This document shows, in pieces, positions 56,896-64,000 of a stretch of 64,000 nt of DNA (position 1 is the stretch's first letter; every line of letters begins with the position of its first letter). Source of the stretch: Zantedeschia hybrid cultivar. Lineage: Eukaryota > Streptophyta > Magnoliopsida > Alismatales > Araceae. Location: NCBI GenBank assembly GCA_030544215.1, contig JARZZO010000016.1, forward strand, positions 40,384,001-40,448,000. The letters are read 5' to 3'. The position numbers were made by a program, and so were the translations under genes. The notes under the pieces were generated by a model. It searched no databases. It had not been told where the DNA came from and saw only the letters and a list, made by a program, of their open reading frames with translations.

Positions 56896-57693
56896 TTATA
56901 TTCCAAAAACGAGAACCAAGAGTCCCGAAGTACAAAGGGACATTGGTTGCACATAAAGCAGCCAAAGTAGTCCCGGTTGCAAGGATATAAAAAGATTAGA
57001 CCATTCGACTAACTCCCCGTCAAAACCAAGGATAAAGTTGCCCAGAGTCATTGGAGTTCTCGGCGTGCCGTCACATTTGGGACTGGACAGGATCACCTTC
57101 GGTGCAGTCGAGGACTTCACAGCCGTCAGCCCCTTCCACCAACCCATGATTTCTGTGCAGAGTTGCTCCTCTGGAAGCTCGAAGCCAATGAGATCCACTC
57201 TGGGGCCAGCTTTTTGTGCAACCGCCAGCCCAAGGTCGAAGATTGATTTTGAAGCCTCGGCCTGGGTTTCCAGGAGCATCTCGACGAACTCAGGGCTGGA
57301 CTTGAACGCTTCGATGGCCAAGCGAGTCCTATCGTCGGCCGCTTTCTCCATTTCCGCGACCTTGGCCTGAGCAGCAGCAAGAGCATCAGCATGTTGTTTC
57401 TCTTCCTCCGCATGCTCCTCCTGCAGCCGAGACAAGCCTTCAGTTTTCTGACCAAGGACTGATCGAAGGCTCTTGGACTCCTTGCAGAGCTGCTCTGATT
57501 CCTTGCAGAGTCTTTCCGACTCCCTTTCGGCCCTTTCTTGGGCTTTGGCCGCCAAGCGGGCCGTTTCCTTTTGTTTTGTTAACTTGGCTCCCAGCCGAGC
57601 ATTCACATCCAGGAGGGCGTCGATGTTTCCCTCCAAGTCCCTCCTGACCAAGGCAACCTTGCTTGGGGCCAAATGGTCTGCAGCCTTGTCCAC
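56896..57693 (-). CDS. Antisense coiled-coil ORF of TatC
   Basis: 265 codons on the strand opposite to gag-pol, between integrase and 3' LTR. From MDKAADHLAPSK it is strongly charged with heptad-like runs (ERAERESERLCKESEQLCKE, LQEEHAEEEKQ, AAQAKVAEMEKAADD). The motif IEAFKSSPEFVEML follows, then a more globular part with ELPEEQLCTEIMGWW. Extra ORFs of this type in this place and orientation are known in Tat-lineage elements such as Grande; their role is unknown. It is one of the few intact frames in TatC. The C-terminus (about 50 hydrophobic residues) may be frameshifted. Confidence 0.7.
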   Translation of the reverse strand: MDKAADHLAPSKVALVRRDLEGNIDALLDVNARLGAKLTKQKETARLAAKAQERAERESERLCKESEQLCKESKSLRSVLGQKTEGLSRLQEEHAEEEKQHADALAAAQAKVAEMEKAADDRTRLAIEAFKSSPEFVEMLLETQAEASKSIFDLGLAVAQKAGPRVDLIGFELPEEQLCTEIMGWWKGLTAVKSSTAPKVILSSPKCDGTPRTPMTLGNFILGFDGELVEWSNLFISLQPGLLWLLYVQPMSLCTSGLLVLVFGI

Positions 57694-57751
57694 GTCCCGC
57701 AGATTCTCTTGGACGTGAGTGTATCAGTGGATGAGAGCCCCAGATATAGCT

Positions 57752-58014
57752 GCAGTATACAAAAAATGGAACAATTAGAGAACATAGATGAGAATTAAGC
57801 CGGAAGAAACCAAGTACAGGATCCTTACGTGAACTGTGTAGCGCACGCATTGCGCTGTGAGACCATATGTAGAGAGGGTTCCGAGCTCATCTCGGGTCAG
57901 AGGGAGAGTGTAGCCCTGGGCCAGTTTCGCGCAAGTCCTGGAGTCATCCAGGATATCGTCTGCAAAGACGCCGAGATCTGGGCACCAGGGATTGTGAGCA
58001 TACTCCCGAGACAT
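57752..58014 (-). pseudogene. Possible upstream exon and intron of the antisense gene
   Basis: A frame from 58014 (MSREYAHNPWCPDLGVF, RTCAKLAQGYTLPLTRDEL) ends in a plausible donor (CAC then GTAAGG, about 57829). A pyrimidine tract with TATACTGCAG lies at about 57752. Splicing there does not give the coiled-coil frame directly, and a TGA sits just upstream of MDKAAD in that frame, so either the exon has decayed or another acceptor is used. Confidence 0.4.
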
Positions 58015-58161
58015 CTTCAGTCCACACGCTTCGGTCGTATACTCTCGGCTAAGGACGATTGCTTGCCTTCCCAGGTATTATTCCGAAGATTGACACCTTC
58101 AGGTACTTTTCTGCAAGGATACGAATGTACTGTCGACATCTTACCTTACTGGAGTATGTCG

Positions 58162-58177
58162 AAAGTAGGGGGCCATG
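58162..58177 (+). promoter_or_regulatory. TatC polypurine tract
   Basis: aaagtagggggccatg lies directly before the 3' LTR start TGATGGGGG. Confidence 0.8.
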
Positions 58178-58755
58178 TGATGGGGGAAAACTCAATTGGG
58201 CCAGAAGCTGGCCTGTCCCAATTCAAGAATGGGCCGAGCACCATTCGTCTGTTCTCAGAGGCCCAGTATCGTGCTGGGCCGAGATGAATCCGGCCTTATC
58301 ATCAGACTAAGCAACATTCGACCCAAGTACGTACTGGGCCGACATGGGTCCAACCCGACTCAGCCAACTACTTATGGGCCTCCGGCTTACTGGCACTTGG
58401 GGCATTCTCGAGATTTCATCTCAAACTCCCAGGGATAGTCCTACATCGACTACCACTAGAAAGGAACCCTCATCCCCCGTTATAAAAGGAACTGCAGTAA
58501 AGGTACACACGCTATTACGCCTTCATCTCGCTCTTTATACTAAAGTTTTCATTAAGTCCCTTGCTAATTTAACCATCGGAGGGGGTTCCCCTAGGCCGAG
58601 ACTCGGGACCCTTCCTGATTGGTTCCTTCTTCCTGTAGGAGCTTCTGCCTTCATCCCTGACTCGTTCTCGGCTCGGATCCCCCTCAGCTCTCGGTCGCCG
58701 GCTGGTTTTCGGATTCCATCTCAAGAGTCCGACAGTGATTGCCTCGGCAACATCA
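58178..58755 (+). repeat. TatC 3' LTR
   Basis: The 578-bp partner of 20943-21527, followed by the target duplication TAACC (58756-58760). Beyond it the MuA sequence resumes. Confidence 0.92.
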
Positions 58756-58908
58756 TAACCTGTGGTTGTGATTGTTCAATGTGGTTGTTCTCTTTTTTTT
58801 TCACTATTTAGATGTGTTGTTCTTCAGCAAAAAGGTAGGTGGGATAGTCAGATGGTTAGTAAAGATGTTATTTAAACTTTAACAATATCTATATTCTTTA
58901 CATAGCCA

Positions 58909-59223
58909 TTACGTGCAAGTTACATGAAAAAAAAAAATGAAAGCTAGTAGAATTACAAATGCCCAACAAAAGATCATCACACGTTGGAGGCATCTTTCTA
59001 TGGATGCGATTTTATTAGTGATCTTTTCCTCTATCACCATTAATTGATATTTGATATCCACTATTGTGTAATTTGCATCATCCACCCAGTCAAAAAATCT
59101 GCAATCTCCATTATTATTGTAGCAAGGACATCGGTAGAAACGTCGACTTTTGCTAGAAGGTTTAGAAAATACAAGCACTCTGCATCTTCCTCTATTGCAC
59201 GAACATTCAATTCTTGATATCAT
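58909..59223 (-). CDS. GRF-type zinc-finger protein with C-terminal membrane segment, in MuA
   Basis: 104 codons. The N-terminus is a GRF finger with its Cys set: CSCNRGRCRVLVF, YRCPCYNNNGDCRFFDWVDD. A short coiled-coil-like helix follows (KYQLMVIEEKITNKIASIERCL), then a hydrophobic span (FCWAFVILLAFIFFFHVTC). Small GRF-plus-membrane proteins are abundant in plants and are often found inside MULEs. The frame is intact. The GRF fold binds nucleic acid in other proteins; the role here is unknown. Confidence 0.75.
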   Translation of the reverse strand: MISRIECSCNRGRCRVLVFSKPSSKSRRFYRCPCYNNNGDCRFFDWVDDANYTIVDIKYQLMVIEEKITNKIASIERCLQRVMIFCWAFVILLAFIFFFHVTCT

Positions 59224-59600
59224 ATTTGGAAAATGACCAAAGGAACTTGAAGCCCAAAAGAAGAGGAGATGAAAATTAAAATGAGTTGTTTATTATTTGT
59301 ACAATAAATAAAAAATAAAAAATAAAAACACATACTAATTTGGCCATCACACGATCAGGTGAGAAAGATGATCGATGTAGAAGAGTGAATGATAATGCAA
59401 AGGAGAAGGGAGAGCATTGGAGGTTGATTTGGAGGGGTAGAGGCCAATTTATAGCCCTTTATGGCTTCAAACAATTCTTTTTATTACCGTTACAGAGACT
59501 TTGTCATAATTATTAAACTTTTCAGGGACGTCGTTAGAACTTACTTTTGCAGTCATGTTTCAAATCGAAAAAAGAGGGCATAATAGTCCTTTTAACTTAT
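59224..59600 (+). other. 3' end of MuA
   Basis: Non-coding, probably the promoter side of the GRF gene plus the terminal region. The possible terminal inverted repeat (tttcaaatcgaaaaaagaggg, at about 59558) mirrors ttttttcgatttcaa near 17213. The end point is approximate. Confidence 0.4.
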
Positions 59601-59892
59601 TCTGTAATGATCCACTTAGACAGAATCTTATAGGCATATGCTCAACATCTTCTCTTGTACGTAATGGTTCTTTATCGGAGGGACTAATAAATCTTGTTCA
59701 TAAACTTTATGGGGACCAAAATCTAAATACACAAGATACATGGACTAGTATCTAATACGGGACAGGGATCGAAACCCATTAACCCTATTTGAAATCATGC
59801 AAATGCTCTGAGAGTTATCAGTTTACTATATCTTTTTAACTATGTGCTTTCGCGCTTACTGTTCTTGCATTTTCAAAAATTTTGTCATCACG

Positions 59893-59906
59893 AAAGAGGA
59901 GGAGAT
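59893..59906 (+). promoter_or_regulatory. SirA polypurine tract
   Basis: aaagaggaggagat lies immediately before TGTTGAGC. A second purine tract of the same kind, gaaagggggagaa at 17157-17169, would be the upstream tract if the 14546-17180 region belongs to the same element. Confidence 0.6.
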
Positions 59907-61538
59907 TGTTGAGCAATTTGTTCATTCATTTAATCCCCATATTTTAGTGATAACATACAAACGAAAATATAAGAAATTAGTATTGTATTGTTAAAATGAT
60001 TTAATCGATTAGTCTCTGACAAGATCACTATTTGAACACTTTTATTTTGGACTTGGTCGATTTCAGCGGATCTTTAATTACTTTGATTAAAGACTAACTA
60101 AAGCTTCGATTAAGTGTTTATTGCTAATCGATTAATAGTGAGAATGCTAGCTACGATACAAGAAGTTGATTTGATTCTTTAACCACCATAATCAATGTCA
60201 CCATTGCTAATTAATTACCATCTGGTTTAAGTTATGTTTTGATTACTGTAGTTCATTAATCAATTTGAGAATTGAATCAATCACTAATGTGACATAGCTA
60301 TCGATTATCGTTATGTCTATAGACTTCGATTATATGTGATCAAGCCTTTAGAATCCTTCTTGTGGTATCTTGCACTAGGAGCTTGTTGATGTAAAAGATG
60401 ACTCCTCCAAGTACTCCTAGCTTTCCTTAACAGACTTCAAGATATCTCCTTCCTAGTGGAAGAAGACACTTCTAGCACCAAAGGAGCTTCCCATAGTTCT
60501 TGGCCTTAATATTGATCAAGAAGAGGAAGAAGATGAGATCTACAAAGTTAGCACATTTTTTCTTGACTTGCACACATGAAAGAACTCACAATAAAATCTC
60601 TTCTCCAATGGTTAGAAAGAAATGCAAGGGAATGAAATGAAAAGCATGGGAGTTTCTCTCTCTATCTATCTCTCTTTTCTCTCCAAGAACCTTATTTCAA
60701 AATATCCTAAAGATATCATATTTATATGCCACATATTGTTTAGGGACCGTTGTATGTTAGCTCTAAGTTCTCCAAGAGATTCTCCAATTCAAGTCTATGG
60801 AAACTGTAGATTTTAAAAAGTGGTCATGGATTGGACAACCAATAGTCTTTGTTGGTTTGTCAACACATTAACAAAAGGACACCAACGGTCACATGATCCC
60901 TAGACAAACTCTTTCTTTCAAAAACTTAAGGTAAGAATTCAAAAAGTCATAGTGTTAAGTGGGATAAGTGAGAGGGCACCTAGGATAAGTGAGAGTGAAT
61001 CTAGGAAAAGTGAGAGCAAAAAGTACGAGGATCATGACAAAAGTAGGCATGTCTTGTACTATCAAAAGCTGGCTGACAAGGTACATTAAAAATTAGGACA
61101 AATGTGGTCAAGAAAGGACATTTTTCTTCCCAAGTCACATGGGAAACATTTAGAGGGCAATTTGTTTAAATGTGGATGCCAAAACATCATTGGTCGACCA
61201 ATGGAAGAGTTGGACGACCAACTCTCTACGTAGGCAACTCAAGAAGCCAGAAAAACTAAAGTTTGTTACTTAATTGATTTACTTCTGTAATCACTTAATC
61301 GCCTCCACATTCTCTTTAAATCATTAAGTATTTATAACGATTAAGTCAGAACCTATAATTGATTAGCCTTTGTTCAATTTGTTATCATAATCAACATCTA
61401 GTTAATCGATTACCTCCTTACTTCTACGACTACAGTTTGCTTAAATCTCTTCATTATCGATTACCACTCTAAATCAGTTATTGGTTTCATTTTGATAACC
61501 AAGTTCACTTCTATTACTCAAGTGCTTCGATTAACTAA
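59907..61538 (+). repeat. SirA LTR, partial
   Basis: A long AT-rich LTR with repeated direct and inverted words such as cgattaagt and aatcgatta (60000-60330 and again 61260-61530). No ORF of interest was found. It is cut by TatD at 61539. Confidence 0.5.
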
Positions 61539-62511
61539 TGATGAGGTAGAATCCGATTCGGCCCATTAAAACAAGCCCAACACTAAGATCAGCCCAGCAG
61601 CGTCAGTAAAGGCCCACTGGCTGCCTTCGGCCCACCAGCGGCCCTGTAGCCCTCGGCCCAGTGAGCAGCTCAGAGGTCTTTGGCTCGTCAGCGGCTCAAT
61701 AGCCTTCGGCCCATCAGCGGCCCAGCAACCTTCGGCCCGTCAGCGGCCCAATAGCCTTCGGCCCATTAGCGGCTCAACAGCCCTCGGCCCAGCAGGCTTC
61801 AGCCCACTATGCGGCATCTGGCCCATCAGCGGCCCAACCCCCTTCGGCCCAGTAGCCGTATCCAGTCCACTCCGGTGGGAGGGTTAGGCACTATGACGGT
61901 TTACCAGTAAACCCAGAACATAGTCCTATATCGGCTGCCACCGTTAAGCAACCTCTATCCTCCGCTATAAATACACGGCTATTTATTACCAAAGGTATGT
62001 CTTCAAGACCTCAAGGACTACAGTCCAAAAAGCACTAAAGCTACTTCTTCCTCTTCTCTGACTTCTGAATCGAATCATCTTCAGAAGCTAACTTAACCAT
62101 CGGAGGGGGTTCCTTAGGGCCGAAGCCCGGGACTCCTACTGACTGGTTTTTCTTCTTTCCCTCCTTCTGTAGGGGCTCGGTTTGAATCTTCGCCGACCTC
62201 TCCGAGTCGGTCTCGGCCACCGACCTCGGATCTTCTCCCTCCGGTCTCGACGCCTTTCGCAGGCTGGTTCGCCCCCGTCCGAAGGAGCTTCGGCCACACC
62301 TTCCGCAGGTTGGCCCGCATCGTCCGAGGGAGTCTCGGCTTCGCTCCTGGCGAGCTCTCGCCCGGGCCTCTCTCGGCCTTGAATCTTCGGCCTCGTCTCC
62401 GCCTTCGCCTCGCTCAGGATCCCCGTCGGTCTTCTTCGATCCGATCAAGCTTCGGGTCCAATCTTCGGATTCCAGCCCCGGAACCCGACCGTGATAGCTT
62501 CGGCTACATCA
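61539..62511 (+). repeat. TatD 5' LTR
   Basis: 973 bp, TGATGAGGTAG...CGGCTACATCA. It contains the 26-bp tandem repeat block and a cgctataaatac promoter-like box near 61963. The 3' third (62092-62511) matches the TatC LTR in word content (aaccatcggagggggttcc). Confidence 0.85.
61610..61860 (+). repeat. Imperfect 26-bp tandem repeats in the TatD LTR
   Basis: About eight units of the type TTCGGCCCATCAGCGGCCCAATAGCC. Units at 61690-61800 are the best conserved; outer ones carry indels. It lies upstream of the TATA-like box, in the U3. Confidence 0.8.
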
Positions 62512-62516
62512 CTAAA

Positions 62517-62535
62517 AAGGCGCCGTCTGTGGGAA
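62517..62535 (+). promoter_or_regulatory. TatD primer-binding site
   Basis: aaggcgccgtctgtgggaa, a form of the TTGGCGCCGTCTGTGGGAA site common in plant gypsy elements, begins five bases after the LTR. The tRNA was not identified with certainty. Confidence 0.65.
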
Positions 62536-62550
62536 ACTTAACAAGAAGTC

Positions 62551-64000
62551 ATGTCTCATCGTCCAATGACCAGACGATTCGGGCAAGACGAGGCAGCGAC
62601 ACGGGCGACCTCAGCACTGCCGCTCCATTCCGAAGGTGCTCCGTCTGCTCCACCACAAGGCTCGGCTCTTCCTGTCATACCGGAGTCCCTCGCTCATGGA
62701 GACAATCGGATGGAGGAACTTCAACAGCAAGTGGGAACACTGGCCGCATCCGTTACTTCTCTGGCACCCCTACAAGATATGGTATCCGCCATTGCCTAGA
62801 GCATGGGGTTACTGGGCCAGCTCGCCCAACAAGTGCCACCTCCTCCGCTCTACCCTGCCCAAGATGCAAGGCTTCGGTCAACACCTCCACAGGTCTTCCC
62901 AGACGAGACCACCACGGCACGCAGCGAGCCCTCGGCACCGCCTGCCCGAGTCCCTTGCGCCGGCCACATCGTGACAGAGCAAGGCTATGCTTCGTCCGAA
63001 TTTCGTCCAGCAGGAACCGGAGGACATTCGGTCACTATTTCGACTGCCCCGGATCTGGACCGGCGGTTGACCGCAATAAGGAAAGAGATGTAGCAGATGG
63101 TATCTCGGCCATACGGAGCACCTCTCGCCAGCACCATTTTGGAGCAGACTCCGTTCTCACCAGAGCTCCTGGCCACCGAGGTACCTCCCAACTTTAAACT
63201 GCCAAAAGGCCCTCTCTACGACGGGATGACAGATCTGGTCTGCCATTTCCAGAGGTTCAACACCTACCTCTCTGTCCGAGGAGTCTCTGAGGCAGTTCGC
63301 TGCCGTCTCTTCCCCTTCACTCTTGAGAAAACAGCTTTAACCTGGTTCGATACATTGGCTCCCAACTCTATCCATTCTTTAGTCCAGTTGGGCCAATTAT
63401 TCATCGACCAGTTCTATGATGCCATCCGGCAGTGCAAAACCTCGGCCAGTCTATTAGCCATTCGGCAAGGACCAACCGAGACCTTCCAAGAATATTTTAC
63501 TAAATTCCGGGCCGAAGCTGCCTAAATCCCGAACCTGGACAGTTCGATTGCGGTTTCGGCCGTAATTAGCGGGTGCCTGGATGAAGGGCTTCTCGGCTCT
63601 ATCGGGAAGCGCCATCCCTCCACCTTCCAGGACCTCGTAGCTCGGGCCCATAAATACATTAATCGGGAGGCCCTAATGATGTCCAAGGGCAAGAGTACCG
63701 CCGAAGCAATACCGGCACCTGCCCCTCCGGCGGTTCGTCCTCGACCCGAAGATCAAGAACCCTCTCGCAAGCGATATCGGAGGGAGGAGTGGGATCGAGA
63801 CAAGCGACGGGATCCGCAGCCGCGGTACCTACCGCTGCCTGCTCCCCCTTCCCGGATGCTCATGGAGGTAAAAGGCATGCTCCGGCAGCCGGAGCGCATC
63901 AAGACAGATCTTCGCCGAAGGGACCCCCGCAAATATTGTGAATACCATCGGGAGGTCGGCCACACGACTGACGAATGCCGGCACCTTCGGGAGGAAATCA
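62551..64000 (+). pseudogene. TatD gag, three stops, runs off the window
   Basis: One frame from the ATG at 62551 (MSHRPMTRRFGQDEAA) to the edge, interrupted at 62800 (TAG), 63091 (TAG) and 63523 (TAA). Each fits a CAG or CAA change. Features are a coiled-coil-like EELQQQVGTLAASVTSLAPL, the gag core (LATEVPPNFKLPKGPLYDG, VCHFQRFNTYLSVRG, ALTWFD, IDQFYDAIRQC, TFQEYFTKFRAEAA), a basic region (RKRYRREEWDRDKRR) and the knuckle CEYHREVGHTTDEC near 63935-63980. No frameshift was seen. Confidence 0.88.

Larger units (their letters stand above)
20943..58755 (+). mobile_element. TatC: Tat-lineage gypsy element, host of ChrB and TatB
   Basis: Its LTRs are 585 bp (20943-21527) and 578 bp (58178-58755), both TGATGGGGGAAAAC...CATCA. 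They are flanked by the target duplication TAACC (20938-20942 and 58756-58760). Its own sequence is 20943-24983, 32006-32420 and 54668-58755; the rest is ChrB and the TatB/CopA nest. It carries gag, protease, RT, RNase H, a second RNase H, integrase, a tandem repeat and an antisense coiled-coil ORF. The second RNase H and the antisense ORF place it in the Tat lineage. Confidence 0.92.
17185..59600 (+). mobile_element. MuA: Mutator-like element remnant, split by TatC
   Basis: Left of TatC lie a MULE transposase N-terminus (18381-19270) and a Gly/Arg-rich tail. Right of TatC lies a GRF zinc-finger gene on the opposite strand, a frequent passenger of plant MULEs. Possible terminal inverted repeats share ttttttcgattt: left at about 17213, right (reverse complement) at about 59560-59575. 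The 9-bp target duplication expected for a MULE was not found and the termini are approximate. The transposase core is missing. Confidence 0.5.
59601..61538 (+). mobile_element. SirA: 3' end and LTR of a Sirevirus-like copia element
   Basis: The interior ends ttttgtcatcacgaaagaggaggagat and the LTR begins at 59907 with TGTTGAGCAATTTG. This closely follows the conserved Sirevirus junction (TTTTGTCATCA, purine tract, TGTTG). The LTR runs at least 1.6 kb to 61538, where TatD is inserted, so its end and partner are not visible. It contains many AT-rich words built on ATCGATTA. Confidence 0.6.
61539..64000 (+). mobile_element. TatD: 5' part of a Tat-lineage gypsy element related to TatC
   Basis: It has an LTR (61539-62511), PBS and gag to the right edge. 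Gag aligns with TatC gag along its length and LTR termini are of the same type (TGATG...CATCA). The preceding bases actaa would be half of a target duplication. Confidence 0.88.

Noticed and set aside
62310..63197. 295-codon plus-strand open frame across the TatD LTR end, PBS and gag
   Set aside because: It is in a different frame from the gag homologous to TatC, crosses the PBS, and shows no gag motifs. It is a GC-rich shadow.

Overview
The window is flowering-plant nuclear DNA made almost entirely of transposable elements. No ordinary host gene, rRNA or tRNA gene was recognised. The plant assignment rests on Tat-lineage and chromovirus-type Ty3/gypsy elements, Ty1/copia elements primed by initiator-Met tRNA, and a Mutator-like element (MULE) with a GRF zinc-finger gene. 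No species can be named. Everything was read by eye; no database search was run.

Names used below. TatA: 1-4796, minus, partial. ChrA: 6359-11065, plus, decayed chromovirus-type gypsy. CopB: about 11285-14545, plus, broken copia. SirA: Sirevirus-like remnants at about 14546-17180 and 59600-61538. MuA: MULE, about 17185-59600. TatC: 20943-58755, plus. ChrB: 24984-32005, minus, gag-only. TatB: 32421-54667, minus. CopA: 44676-53977, minus. TatD: 61539 to the right edge, plus.

Layout. TatA sits inside an LTR of the ChrB family (4797-6358), which sits inside the 5' LTR of ChrA. On the right, MuA (probably inside SirA) contains TatC. TatC contains ChrB and TatB as two separate insertions, and TatB's 5' LTR contains CopA. 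Four insertions were closed by matching 5-bp target-site duplications: TAACC for TatC, CGAGC for ChrB, CTCGG for TatB and GGAAC for CopA. TatC's reading frame resumes across ChrB. TatD is inserted in the SirA LTR.

Coding state. Most gag-pol frames are pseudogenes, and most stops are TAG/TAA/TGA where relatives have CAG, CAA, CGA or TGG. That is the pattern of C-to-T decay in methylated repeats. Exceptions are the TatA gag (820 codons open, running off the left edge), CopA (one stop in the polyprotein but most of gag deleted), the 265-codon antisense coiled-coil ORF of TatC and the 104-codon GRF protein of MuA.

Most unusual signals. (1) A repeated module GCGTC-N10-GACGC with AT-rich outer arms. 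The spacer is 10 nt in every copy and varies between sites. About 45 copies occur, confined to LTRs and leaders of two unrelated gypsy families, and doublets continue the 5+10 register. (2) In both copia leaders, four hairpins with a constant apical sequence and changing, still complementary lower stems. (3) In the CopA leader, an array of a dozen or more AT-rich hairpins with near-constant three-base loops and different stems. (4) LTRs of ChrB that have swallowed a piece of their own primer-binding site.
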